A stretch of DNA of 64,000 nucleotides, from positions 1,550,001-1,614,000 of the forward strand of contig NC_089562.1 in NCBI RefSeq assembly GCF_040115645.1. Reading direction: 5' to 3'. The notes beneath the pieces are model-generated. The model made no database searches. It saw only the letters and a program-made list of their open reading frames with translations, and was not told the DNA's origin. This stretch comes from Euwallacea fornicatus (lineage: Eukaryota; Arthropoda; Insecta; Coleoptera; Curculionidae). This document shows positions 47,335 through 58,730 of this stretch, piece after piece. Position 1 is the stretch's first letter. Every line of letters begins with the position of its first letter. The position numbers and the translations under genes were made by a program.

Positions 47335-48510
47335 GCAATGGCTACTGGTGCGAGTCTTCGAATCGTTCAGAAGATTTACCAAGAAATGAGAATCACAGAA
47401 AATGGTGAATATTCTATGTTTTTGAATCCCAAAAAGCGGGTACGAAAAAAATTTTATATCGCCCCTAGGCGGTTGAGGTGACGGTGTGTTGAGAAGACTC
47501 ATTATAAAATTCTACTTTTAAGAAAAGAAAGTTGCACGGTTTGAGCTGTATTCATAAAAGTTTAAAGAAGATTACAATTATTCGGAATGTTGCGAAAGTT
47601 TAAGAAAGATTATACCGTCTATGGAATTTAGATGGCGAAATATGAAAGATAACAGAAAATTATTAATGAAAGGATCAAACATCCAAACTATGAGATTTGA
47701 TTATTACCGAAGTGTAACTCAGTATCACAGTGAAAACTGTCGTAATATTTATATAAACAAAATCTACGTATATTCTTCCCATGCCCATAATGAAGGTTGG
47801 AGCGACAATTCTAATGAATATACCAATTTCTCAAAGGCAATGATTAATTATTGTTAACGCCGGAAGTGAAAATGGTTTTGTGCCAAATGCATATCTAATC
47901 TTTAGGTCTAAACAGAAATCAGGCGATTATCACGACAAATTGAACTGTAATAATTATACAGAATGGCTGGAATAAAAGCTAATTCCTAATCTGTCTCGAA
48001 AGAGCATCTTTATCGTCGATAAGACCCCATATCAAAACATTCAATCTAAAAAAGGACCAACTTTGAGGTCAAGGAAGGTTGAAATGTTGAAATGATTGCA
48101 AGAGAAACATATTTCTTGTAATGACAAAATGACGAGAATTGAACTGTAATTACACTTCATAAACCTCGGTAGAAAACGCATAAAATTAACACATTTTTGA
48201 TAGAAAAAGGGCACAGTATTATGATTATCCCCGCACCATCCGGTAGAACTGGTATGAGCACCAATGAAATAATATGAGAGTGAAAGAAAGGTTCATTTTA
48301 ATTTGAATCAGGTTGAAGAGTATTTTCATAAGTACCTTGTGAAAATTTTACAGTCGATAAGTGAATATCGTGTTGTTAACCGGTAAAAAATTGAAAGATT
48401 TTCCATAGATGCCGCACCTGGATAATTGTCATGGATCAATTCATTATAGGTTCAAGAGAAAATAGCGACAGTAATAATAATTATAGTGACGAAAATGATA
48501 GGAATGAGTA
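47335..48510 (+). pseudogene. DDE transposase relic, YIDETYIHSSHAH-type insect family
   Basis: Recognisable over nearly full length in several frames. The N-terminal part MATGASLRIVQKIYQEMRI ends in a basic KKRVRKK (to about 47455). From 47621 come EFRWRNMKDNRKLLMKGSN, then SENCRNIYINKIYVYSSHAH and NEGWSDNSNE, which matches the insect-transposase signature YIDETYIHSSHAHxxGWSDNSNEG with the first catalytic Asp changed (INKIY for IDETY). From 47853: IVNAGSENGFVPNAYLIF, KQKSGDYHDKLN, IPNLSRKSIFIVDKTPYQN (second Asp retained), RKVEMLK. It ends with an acidic tail, DSNNNYSDENDRNE (to about 48508). Many stops; the third acidic residue is not clear. I know this as a Tc1/mariner-superfamily-like group in insects but cannot name it. 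Confidence 0.8.
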
Positions 48511-48674
48511 AGAAAAAAGCTTAAATAACGATTAATTATAACGGAACATATTAAATAGAAGTGTTGTAAAATTTTTTTATAGAATTGTAATATGTTTTTG
48601 TAAATTGCAATAATTTTAATAGACATTTCGTGAATAAATAAATATTAAAAAGGTACTTTAATAGTACCTGAGTT

Positions 48675-48810
48675 ATGCAGCCATCTGCGTCATTCTGTGA
48701 TCATCTGCATTTCATCCCATCTTATCTGACATATTATCTTGTGCAAAGACGCCTGGCGCCATGGACAAGTGAAGCCCATTAGGGCGCAGCCAGAAGGGAC
48801 AAGATAAAAC
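48675..48810 (+). repeat. Dispersed repeat R1, copy c
   Basis: CCATCTGCGTCATTCTGTG, TTCATCCCATCTTATCTG, AGACGCCTGGCGCCATGGAC and GCGCAGCCAGAAGGG. The 19-base word AGACGCCTGGCGCCATGGA is identical to copy a. TATTATCTTGT and ACAAGATAA form a short inverted pair within it. Confidence 0.6.
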
Positions 48811-48937
48811 CGCCCTTACTTTTCACTTTTGTCATGAACTGTATGTCGTTCCGCACTTTTAATATTTTAGTGTCACCTCATTCTCGTCGAATGCTTGCTC
48901 TGTCATTACGCGTAACACCTTACCCGCAAAGTGATAA

Positions 48938-49306
48938 GGCGCATTTACACGGGTAGTGAACCACGCCTTCGTGGCGTACGAAAGTATCAGATTACCACGA
49001 CAGAGTCAGGCAAAAGATATTTGACACGTTTGATACCCGAATTCACTTCTTTCGTTTCGATTCTTATTTCACGAATGTACCGTTCACACAAGGCGTACCC
49101 CGCGCAGGCGTGGTTCACGATCGTGGCTCACTACCCGTGTAAACGTGCCTGTACATTCGTGAAAGAAAAATCAAAACGGAAGAAGTGAATTCGGGGATTA
49201 AACGTGTTAGATACTTTTTGTCTAACTTAGTCGTGGTAATTTGAAATTTTCGTGCTCCACGAGAGTAATGCTTCAAGATCGTGGTTGCCCGTGTAAACAC
49301 GCCTTT
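48938..49306. mobile_element. Foldback MITE with AAGGCG ends
   Basis: Left end AAGGCGCATTTACACGGGT; right end ACGGGCAACCACG inverse, i.e. CCCGTGTAAACACGCCTT at 49289-49306. Internal inverted copies of the same words occur (CACTACCCGTGTAAACGTGC near 49128, GTGAACCACGCC near 48956, GGCGTGGTTCACG near 49108), so the element is a compound hairpin about 370 bp long. Its ends differ from the CAGGGTGT and CAGT classes, so it belongs to another superfamily; target duplication was not evident. Confidence 0.65.
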
Positions 49307-49309
49307 CCA

Positions 49310-49590
49310 ATTTCGGCGAACTTTACTGACCAGTGATACCCCTCTCCAGATAGTCACTCTTTCAGGATGTACTGGCTTCTCTAAAATTACGTGGGGATTT
49401 TCGGAACCCCCAAAATCTACAGTTTTTAATGTTCTTGGGTTGTCACGCACACTTTGGGCAATAGCAGCAAGTTTTTCGCCTGTAAGCATTGGACGCACAT
49501 GTGGATAAGTTTTTTTTTATCCACAAACATGCCAGTTTCAGGAACTTTCTTTATCAAGTTTCTTACACTGTTTAAAAAGCCAGTTTAAAA
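49310..49590 (-). pseudogene. DUF4817-family transposase relic, internally deleted
   Basis: Reading leftwards: SVRNLIKKVPETGMFVDKKK, a HTH-like region of the family (VxRxxxRFRETGSVxxKKR), then after a frame change RPMLTGEKLAAIAQSVRDNP (PRTxRTPENxAAVxxSVxxNP in the family), joined directly to GGSENPHVILEKPVHPERVT and IWRGVS, the block that in full proteins lies far downstream (WGSENPHVxxEKPLHPxRVTVWCG). The jump shows an internal deletion of the first catalytic block. It abuts the MITE at 48938-49306. Confidence 0.78.
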
Positions 49591-50969
49591 GGAAATAATC
49601 AAATGGCCCGCAGTGCTATGTAAGAAACTTCATAAAGAATGTTAAGCCAGCCACGGCAGCCATTTAACTGAAATAATTTTCCGTAAATAATCGAAAAGTT
49701 GGAAAACTTTATCGAATAAATCGACAATAATTTAAAAATATTCAACGATGTAGTTTTAATAGTAACTTTAAAAAGTAAACCAATAAATGTCCCACCCTTT
49801 GAATAAGGTAGTAAGGAGTTTATTTGCATCGATATGATCTGCCAAGTTTTCCCTCCAGACGGGGTTGCCTGAACTGAAAACTGAAAACGTTCTTCCCCAA
49901 AAACTAAAAGAAACAGGAAGTTGAGTTTGTAAGTAAATTCTTGCCAAGTTCAATAGCGCACGAGCTTATAAGTGCAAGTTCGATGCGGTATGCCCTCTTA
50001 TTCAAGATGGTTGGATCGCATGGCCTAATTGTACCAATGCAAGGGGATCACTGTTATGTTTATCATATTTGTTTGCGTCATTTTAGAACTCTTTTTCACT
50101 AAATCATCAACCAACAAAAAAGAAAAATAAATTCAAATTGTAAGTATATTCTTGTGAAGTTGCGGGTATGCCGTCTTATCTAATGCGATTAAATGAAGTG
50201 GTATATTTGCATCAATACAAGAGAATCGCTTTTGTATTATCTTTGTCATTTTTAAGTTATTTTCATCAATTCAAATTTTTTTATCACGTCAAGTTATACA
50301 GAATGTAATATTCTGTAATGAATGTATTTTAGGGAGCGACAGCTCTCTGTAAAACAATTTAAAAGTTCTGAAAGGCCCATTGTCAAAAACGCACCATTTT
50401 CAACATTCAGGGTGGCGAAGTTTCACATGTTTTCCTTATATTTTGTGTTTTTTCACGTATGCCTTGAGTTAAATTTTAGCAACTTTCGTACGCACATTTT
50501 CTTTATACTTCCTCTACAACAAAATACCAAAATCGATAGCTATATGCAGGGTCATGTACTACTACATGTTTTGCATCTTTTTTTGAACACCCTGCATGAA
50601 CTTTGACAACAAATTTTAATTATTTTTTCAATTGTTTAGCTTTTTGGTCTGTTGCAGTATTTTCGTATTTATCGCCGTTTTCGTAGAACTTGCAAAAATA
50701 CCTATCGATGCCAATTAAGAAAATCTGGTTCGCATACTCTGGTCCGTAATCTAGGATGCCATGGCAAAATTTCGGCCATTTTAATTTTTTTTTTTGAAAA
50801 TTTTGACGTTTCGTATTTTCAAAAATCACCAAAACCGCAAAATATAAGAAAAAATTTGAATCTTTACCACCAAGTAATCGTATCAAATAATGAGTTTTTG
50901 GCCATAGGTCTATTAACATTTTTTTATTACTTTGCAGTGTAATATTGGCCCCTGAAACATTTTCACGAT
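49591..50969. other. Non-coding, nothing firm
   Basis: No gene recognised. GAACACCCTGCATG near 50586 resembles a CAGGGTGT end without a partner. An open frame at 50322-50606 has no motif. Confidence 0.35.
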
Positions 50970-51640
50970 GACATGTCAAACTCTGTATACAGAGCATTTC
51001 AAATTTGACCCTTGCTGTTGGGACCTCAGAAAATAGAGATAAAACAATATTTAAAGAGGGGCAAAGTAGCGTAATCTAGCGCTTGACCAAAAGCTGTTCA
51101 CAAAATTTGAATTTTCCATGAACTTCCGAAGATAGCAGAGAAAAAAACAAAATATTGAAGGTTTTGTTTTCATTTTTTTTTATGTTATTTGACAAAGAAA
51201 GCTTAACACAGCAAGGACATTTTCATTGCCACTTTTCGTCAGCTACAGGATGCCGCCTTCAAATTTGCCATGGGACGTGTCATCTTTCGGCTACTATCAT
51301 TAATTTTTTTTTAAGGGCACCACATTCAATTTTTCTACAGAAAAATAGTCAGGTGGCAAATCTGAAGACTTCATCGTGTGACTGAGACAAAGTGGCAATT
51401 AAAAACGTGCTTGGGGTCTAGGGCTTCCGTGTCAAATACCGTTAACAAAAAACAAAATCTCAAATTTATAGGTCTTTTCGGACATCTTCCGAAGTATTCA
51501 AAAAATTCAAATTTTGAAAAAGACATTCGGTCGACGGCAATTTCACCTCCATTTGAACTTCCTCGTATTTTTTCTAGTCTCCGAGATTTCAATGATGAGG
51601 GTCGAATTTGAAGTTGTCTGTACGTATAGAAAAGTTTTGT
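50970..51640. mobile_element. Diverged foldback element
   Basis: Left-arm words TTTCAAATTTGACCCTTG (about 50997), CCGAAGATAGCAGAGAAA, TTATTTGACAAAG, ATTGCCACTTTTCGTC and CAAATTTGCCA recur inverted on the right. Read inward from about 51615 these are CTTCAAATTCGACCCTCA, CGGAAGATGTCCGAAAAG, GTATTTGACACGG, ATTGCCACTTTGTCTC and CAGATTTGCCA. The centre is near 51310. Arms are old (many differences); no coding frame, and outer limits are approximate. Confidence 0.6.
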
Positions 51641-52930
51641 CGTATTTTATATTTTACATGCGCGACCCTCATAAAAGGATCTTCAAAAAATTTAACACAA
51701 TTTTTCCCATAAGCGAGCGATGAAGATGATATTAAATGGCATTGAAATTTACTTGGGTTTTCCTATGATCGGTCTGGTGACGCAACACCATATGTATATT
51801 TATACATCTCTCCCCACCTGTCTCTTTCTCTCTCCCACTCCCTCTTTTCTGAAAAACCTCTCATTATCGACAATTCTTTATTATATAAACGAGTTTTTCA
51901 CTAAATCATTATTGTGCATTATTTTGCTTGGAAACTTTCTCATATTACAAAAATCTGCACTGAATTGAAAGAGCGCTCGCCATTAAGAAACTGGAAAACA
52001 CTCTAATTGCTTCCTTAAATTTTAATGAAGCTCTTAACGATTTTAAACGTTGTCGCTAGCTTGTATTTGCCCCGTTCCTTAACACTCCACTCTCAAGAAC
52101 ATTTCCTATTTGATTATTTACGATTCCTCATCCTAGAAACAATCCATACAAAAAAGATCAAAATCTACGAGAAAACTGGAAATTGTCGCTTGCAATTTTA
52201 ATGAAACCTTGGACAACGTTCAAAGTAAGTCCTCTCCAGCGGCGGTTGTTTACTTGACCTATGCCCCCCGGGCAGAATCGTGTTTCCAGCAACGAAATCT
52301 TTCGCAATGAAGAAATCAACCTTCTGGGCCTCAAGCACGCCAACCCACGTCACATATCCATCTTTCTGGAGAAGAAAAATGTCTGGAAATAAAATGGGAA
52401 ATTTATATGTGCGGCGAAAAAACTTCTTAAGCGACTTATTTATGCATGAGTTTGGGGATCTTGGAACTCGTCGCAAGCGTGCCGTGAAGAAAAGTCAAAT
52501 TTGGCTTTAGACAGAATTAAAATCTTTCTGTCTAGTTATCGCCCTCTTCGTGTTGCCAGAGGCCCTCATGAATATCGTATACAAGTTTTGAGAGAAGTTT
52601 CTGTTTTGAAACACTTGGCATGGAAAGAAAGTTTAATGAGCGTGCGTGTGATTGGAGCGCCTGCCTGGAAAAATATTTCGAATTTTTTTTCTTATTTCTC
52701 GACCTAAAAATCGAATACCGGTTAATCAACGGCCATAACTCATTTAAAAGTGAGCACGTGTGACGTCTCAGTCGTCATTTGTCATGAGTCGTGCCTGACC
52801 CCTATATTGCGTTTCTAGGGACAGTAATCTGTTATTTTGCCTCCTGGTTGAGTTTCCCTTCTCAAAATATTTACTTTTCCTTGTGCAGTAATTAAGCCTT
52901 TGGGTCAACAATCGGATTAACTAATTTAAT
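51641..52930. other. Non-coding, nothing recognised
   Basis: A pyrimidine-rich tract lies at about 51808-51850. Open frames on both strands at 52198-52510 overlap each other and show no family motif. Confidence 0.35.
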
Positions 52931-53110
52931 GAAACATTGGAGCACATCAGATAATAACTTTTCCGATTCGTAAACGAAGTTTTGATCGTCATACTTTAGT
53001 GTAAGACACAAAAATGGGGAAATTACAATAAAAGATATATCTTTTATGTTTGTGCAGTTTTGCGGAAAATTGGTGTAATAAAAACCTTATTGGCGACATA
53101 AAATATATGA
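52931..53110 (+). repeat. Dispersed repeat R2, copy b
   Basis: Second copy of the repeat at 24361-24550, same orientation. About 30 bp beyond it lies TATACAGGATGTCCG, another end of the CAGGGTGTCC type. Confidence 0.55.
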
Positions 53111-54231
53111 CGAACGGATCACTAAAAAGTTTATAAATATACAGGATGTCCGATAATTCATGGCAGATTTGACCGGATTCACACACATTAACTCGTCGAA
53201 TGCGAATGTCACAGATCTTGGTGCGCACGACACGGATCCGTGTCATATGTAGGCTTGCAGTTTATTTTCCAGTATGAAGGGCGCGCTGCTTTAATGAGGG
53301 CGTATATTGGCTGGCACGCAATTAATACATCCGAATACTTAAAAATGTTCTGAGTTTGAACTACACGAGTTTAAAACCCTATAGCTCGCAATTTACCAAA
53401 AATTGAACTGTTAGAAAACGTTGCAGAGTTTGTTTAAAAGTGAAAATTAGGAAAACGAGCTTGTACTATTGTGAAAAGGGTCCGGAAAAGCCAGACCTTT
53501 GCGTAAGAGACTGCTTTGATAACTAACATGCATAATATTTTTTTCATTGAAAACGTTTTCATGATTATTCTAGCTTTTTTGTATTTTTAATTTTCTAATA
53601 AAAAACAAAAAAATTATATAAATGTAGGCTTTCTCTTAAGTTGTCTAGGGTTTTATTTCTGGGTTGTTACAATTAAGGGCTTACTTACTAACTTAACTAA
53701 GAGGATGCTTGCGTTCCTTCGCGACACTCCCGACACCTCGCCGAATCGTCACCTCGAGAAAAGAGAGCGTCCCCGTTTTCTCCAATATCTTAAATGCTAT
53801 CTTCGGGGGCAATAAACCAGCGGCGTACCCTAACCAGAGTCCGATTCCCGATCCGCCATGTGGCCAGTCCCATCTGGACATCATAAACCATTCTTTGTCA
53901 GAACCCTGGTCGACTGTCCTTCGACCCTCTTTCCTGGTTCTAACAAAGAGATGCTCGACTTTCTCTTACTTCATGTGGCTCTCGACCAAGGGTAATTACA
54001 GGGAAAATTCCAGTAATGCTGCGAACCACATGAACTCAGTGACCATACACATGGGCGTATCATCAGGGTATCTCACTCCTTATTCCCCCAACATATCCTA
54101 AATTATAGCTACTTTACAATATACATCTTCCTATTTGCATCTCGATTTGGTCAGACGGCAACAATTATACTTATTAATTAATATATACAGAATATTGCAG
54201 CGATCTGACAAACGGATCCTACATAAATATA
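53111..54231. other. Non-coding or unknown; one open frame
   Basis: A plus-strand ATG frame at 53709-54101 (130 codons) lies in sequence less AT-rich than its surroundings. It has no recognisable domain, hydrophobic signal or splice-supported neighbour, so I do not call it a gene. The start of a host exon or part of an LTR-type element cannot be excluded. Confidence 0.3.
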
Positions 54232-54903
54232 CAGTCACTCAAAAAAGTATCCGTACAGCCGAAAAAAAATTCTGTAAACCGTAACTTTTGACTGATTTTG
54301 TTCAAATTTTGTAAAATGAAAATTCAAACCGAAACTCAATTTGCGTAATTGAGCAATTTTTGAAAATTTAACTTTTAGAGTGCTTTCCAGCGTTTAAAAA
54401 AAACTCCGTTTTGAAAACTTCTTGTGCAGTGGAAATTTTTCAATGTGGTTTTAACATTCTTGTAGAGGAGATTTTTCTTTATATATCCTGAAAATGTGAT
54501 CAAAATCGAACAACAAATAAGGGAATTGCAGCTTTTCAAAGTCGTCAAAAATGTCAAAGTTTCGTCATTTTGCGCGAAAATCGTCACTTTTTGACGTTTT
54601 GGAAAGGCTGCAACTCCCTTATTTGTTGTTCGATTTTGATCAAATTTTCAGGATATATGAAGAAAAATTCCCTCTACAAGAATGTTAAAACCACATTGAA
54701 AAATTTCCACCGCACAAGAAGTTTTCAAAACGCAGTTTTTTTTTTAAACGCTGGAAAGCACTCTAAAAGTTAAATTTTCAAAAGTTGCTCAATTACGCAA
54801 ATTGAGTTTCGGTTTGAATTTTCATTATACAAAATTTGAACAAAATCAGTCAAAAGTTTACAGAATTTTTTTCCGGCTGTACGGATACTTTTTTGAGTCA
54901 CTG
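54232..54903. mobile_element. 672-bp near-perfect palindromic MITE, Tc-type ends
   Basis: Flanked by TA on both sides (54230-54231, 54904-54905). Both ends are CAGTCACTCAAAAAAGTATC followed by CGTACAGCC. The two halves mirror each other along about 335 bp with few differences: AACTTTTAGAGTGCTTTCCA against TGGAAAGCACTCTAAAAGTT, and AATAAGGGAATTGCAGC against GCTGCAACTCCCTTATT. The axis is at TTTTGCGCGAAAA near 54573, so almost no loop is left. No protein is encoded. The termini share CAGT, CAAAAAAGT and TCCGTAC with the Tc element at 42340, suggesting movement by a related transposase (inference). Confidence 0.9.
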
Positions 54904-55692
54904 TATATATATTTGTATGTGTGTGTGTGTGTTTCTTAGTCTTTTTATTCAAAATTATTCACAACAATAGTTCCTGTGCTGACACACGTCAAAAATGATG
55001 TATAGACATGATTTTTTATCATAGATCTCAGTTCGATCATCAGTTCTCTACTAAAATGGAAGCCGAACCCCTTCAAAAATGATTCTGCATCTAAGGGTTG
55101 CGAATTTTAACCTAGCGGCAGTGAAAGTGTTAAGAAACATGCCATTTGCTCTTTTATTTTATGCTTCCCTTTTGACAATTCATTAGTTCCAGGCGAATTC
55201 GTTTGAGATAACCTTAAGAATCGCAAAACGTCCGTGAAGTGAGCCCACATCTCAAAAACTAAAAGAGATATTGCACTTTTAAAATTTTGAACGCGATATC
55301 TCGGAAATCTTTAGAGCAACTTACTAAAAAACAGAATCAGAAAAAATACTTTAAAAATTTTAACGGAAACTTAATTTACTTTTTTACAACCACACCCAGG
55401 AACATGTCCCATTTAAGCATGATAAATGATATTATTACATTACGAACGATTATCACGGTTTTATGATTTTCGTTATCTGTTATCGTTCAGATTATCAGGC
55501 CGATAGGGTTTCTCGTCATGAAGCAGATAACATTTTCTGGGCAAGAGGAGTGATCTCCGTCGTTCCTCTTCGAGGAGGGCGATGAAGCTGCCGTCACTGC
55601 GTACGGAGATCGTCACAGAAACATCCATTACGACTGGTTTATTCCAGTTTTAGAACGTGGGGGGAAGTGACGATCTTTCGTTTCAACGAAGT
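54904..55692. other. Non-coding, short (GT)n
   Basis: (TG)n of about 7 units near 54917-54931. The rest is unrecognised; the frame leading into 55693 may contain an unrecognisable part of the transposase relic. Confidence 0.4.
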
Positions 55693-55983
55693 GGTGTGGA
55701 AAACTTCCTCAAAAAGTAATCCGTTTGCGTGGTAACCAAGAATGGCCTGCCCGATCATACGATCCTACGCCATAGGATTTCGTTTCGTGGGGATTTATTA
55801 AATCAAAATATATATGTGTCAACAAACCACAAACAATATCCCAACTGAAGGCTGAGATTGAAATGGTTATTAACGGCATCCCGTCAGACGCTGGTGAACG
55901 CGTAATGACGAATTTCAATGAACGCATTACTCAACGCCGCGCGTCTTTGGGTGGTTATATGTCACATGTAATTTTTCCACAGT
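55693..55983 (+). pseudogene. DUF4817-family transposase relic, C-terminal part
   Basis: One plus-strand frame with a single stop: GVENFLKKVIRLRGNQEWPA, RSYDPTP-stop-DFVSWGFIKSKY (the WPARSPDLTPLDFFLWG block; the stop falls where Leu is expected), VNKPQTISQLKAEIEMVI, ERVMTNFNERITQRRAS and GGYMSHV, which corresponds to the C-terminal GGHFxHL. The third Asp is retained in DFVSWG. Apart from the stop this is a clean read of about 97 codons, second in quality to the relic at 46465. Ends were not found. Confidence 0.8.
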
Positions 55984-57859
55984 TAAATTGGAGATGCTAC
56001 TCGATAGGTTTTCAACGAAATAAATTCAATTTTTATTAAAACTCATACTTTACTGCATCTTAAAATTCGCCCCTGCTTTCCGGAGGCCCTATAAAAACAG
56101 TCATTTATTTTTTTTTATCAAACAAAATTCATTATAAAAGATCTCATCTAACCCTGTAAATAGAAATCTCAAGAAAGAACAGCGAGAGGAACGTGATGAA
56201 ACTGATAAACTACTTTTCCGGCAAACCACAACTTTGCAGCTAATTGACTAAATTAAAGAACAACCGAGCTTTCGCCTTTAAGAACTCGCCCTCAGAGCAG
56301 GATAATTTCCCGCTTAAATATGCCATTTAAATAAACCCAACACGATACAACACTCGCATCATATTTCATTCCCCTTAAATATCGCTAGGAGACTTTCCCT
56401 TGTCCTACATATCGCTCCCGAGGGACTCCCATAGACGCAAAGGTCATTTCGATCCAGGGCCTGGAGATATTCTAAACACACCGAGCGTTTTCCGTTTATT
56501 TTTCCCTTCGCATAAACGAAATATTACCATTTTCTTTAAGCGGTTTCAATTTTGCTGTTTATGGCAAATTGTATTTTGATTTCGCCCTTTTTTCCCTATG
56601 CCCTGCCCTTACACGATTATCATGAATTATTCAAGGAATGCGAGTAGGTACGCTCTCGCGTTGCTGTTTAGTTAATAATACACGTTAGCGAAAAGGTAAT
56701 CCCATGAGAATTTTAAATTCAACTTTCTGAAGGTGCGTAAGTGCATTAAAGTATTTGTTGCTGTCGCTTCTGACGATAATCGAAACTCGTAACTTGTAGT
56801 GCACGTAAACTCAATATCGGTGCGTTAACACTAATTGCGATATGAACGAGAGTGATCCATTTCTATATTCCTAAAGCTCAATTGGTCCGTTTCAATTATG
56901 AATGGCCCCTTCAGCCTTCGTAACGAACTCGAAAAAAAAACCGAGAACACAAACAAAAGGAAGGCAAATAACAGACCTCCAGGGCCCCTACATTTCAATA
57001 AAATTAATAGCTTCTCTAATCAATTTATTCAAAGTCTGTCCTCGAACGGCAAAAACCTCTGTTATTCTTTAATTTAACCAATTTCTTCGTTTCTCTCTGC
57101 GGTCTGCAGGAAACTGTTTTGTCAGGTTGGCACGCCCGCTTTTTCGCGATTCGTCGACTCGAATTAAATTATACGTTGCATTTGACGTTGCATTTATTTA
57201 TTGTATGCAGGCGGTTTAATTCAATTACATTTACCCGGAAATTGTTTCAAACTTTCTTCATGTCTATTGATTAGTCTGAAAATGAAAAAGGTTACGTGCC
57301 TCGCAGAGAGATTGATCATTTTCATCATATTTTTCATTAGATTTTGGCTAAACAACAAACAGATCGTATACCATCAAATCCATCAATCATCGAACCAATT
57401 TCAACCCATTTACTCATGTTTTAATACATTTCATTTCTTTACAGCGCTTTTGCTCTTCTTTTCATACATAGATTTAACGCATTCGAAATGGATTGTTCAC
57501 TTTTCCATTTACTCTATTTCGGGATAACGCCTTACGAATTACATCCATAGCAACACTCGCCTCGACCGCTTGTATAACCCTTGGCTCCAGTAAGACGGTG
57601 GTCAAACATGGCTTGGCCGGTACGCACACCAGATCCATCTTCGTTAGATCGTTGCTTATGGTGAACTGTGAGAAACTTTATTTATAGATCCGTTCCCATC
57701 GATATTAGTGAACTGCGAAGGAAGATCATTGCAACTTTAAGGATTAATGCGTTAGAACTGCCTCCATTAATTACGTAACTGGGCCCCAATTTGGCCAACC
57801 TGGTGTTTTTTATCGTTACCGAGATGCTTTGTCGAGTCTCAAAAACAGGTGCCCTGCAT
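55984..57859. other. Non-coding, nothing recognised
   Basis: AT-rich sequence without supported features. An open frame at 57201-57527 has no motif. Confidence 0.35.
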
Positions 57860-58026
57860 ACAGGGTGTCCGGGAAGGCATGTTATAAATTCTGGGGATTA
57901 TAGAGAAGGCTAAAACAATATTAGCAGAAGTATTATTTTAGCCTTCTCTGTACAGAGCGTTAATTAAGTATGTGCGGATATTTCAAGGAATGAATCTCTG
58001 GCCAATTCCAATACAAAAAGTTTCTA

Positions 58027-58459
58027 TTAACATATGGTCGCAGCGGCTCCGTTTAACAGATACAGGGTGTTTAAATTTTAATTTTAATTTGGTTTTCTGT
58101 GAATATTTTTGGACAACGATGAGTCAATCGGATGATATTTAACATTCGCGGGTTTTTATGATGCAAAACTCAAATGTTGTCTTAGTTTTTTGATCACTGA
58201 TAGAGGGCGCCACGTACAGAGTTTCATCACGTTTAAGTTGTCCCTAACTTTTTTGCCCCACACTGTGGGTCACTTTTGTATTAAGGGCATTATTGTATGT
58301 TTAGTTTTATACAAAAAAGTACTCTTGGGGAATATCCATTAAATTTCATAAGATTGATTGATCTGTGTCCAAAAATATTCACAGGAAACCAAATTTAAAT
58401 TTAAATTTAAACACCCCGTATCTCTTAAACGGAGCAGACGTTTCATATGTCTTGTTAAT
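58027..58459. mobile_element. Inverted-repeat element nested in the left arm
   Basis: Arms 58027-58114 and 58367-58459. Left: ATTAACATATG, GCTCCGTTTAACAGATACAG, GGTGTTTAAATTT, CTGTGAATATTTTTGGAC. The right arm read inward gives ATTAACAAGACATATG, GCTCCGTTTAAGAGATACGG, GGTGTTTAAATTT, CTGTGAATATTTTTGGAC. Spacer about 250 bp without coding sequence. It also uses a GATACAGGGTGTT-like motif, so it may be an older relative and not a true later insertion. Confidence 0.65.
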
Positions 58460-58730
58460 GTAGGAGAAGAATTTTTTTTTAATTTAGACTCATTCATGTT
58501 TTTACTGAGTTAACAAAATCAGTTTTTTTCGTAGCTCGGTTTTCTCACAATTTTTCTAAAAAACTGTAATATTTTGCTTTAATCGATATCTTATGCCGTT
58601 TTTGAAAAAATAGTATTTTAAAATAGCAGTTTATTATAAAAAAAAATGGTAAGTAATGCGGCTAAAGATACCAAAAGTGTTTATGTCAATATTTGATGTC
58701 ATCGACATGAGTTATTTTAATAATATCTCG

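Noticed and set aside
52198..52510. Opposed open frames on both strands as genes
   Set aside because: They overlap each other and show no family motif; one or both must be chance.
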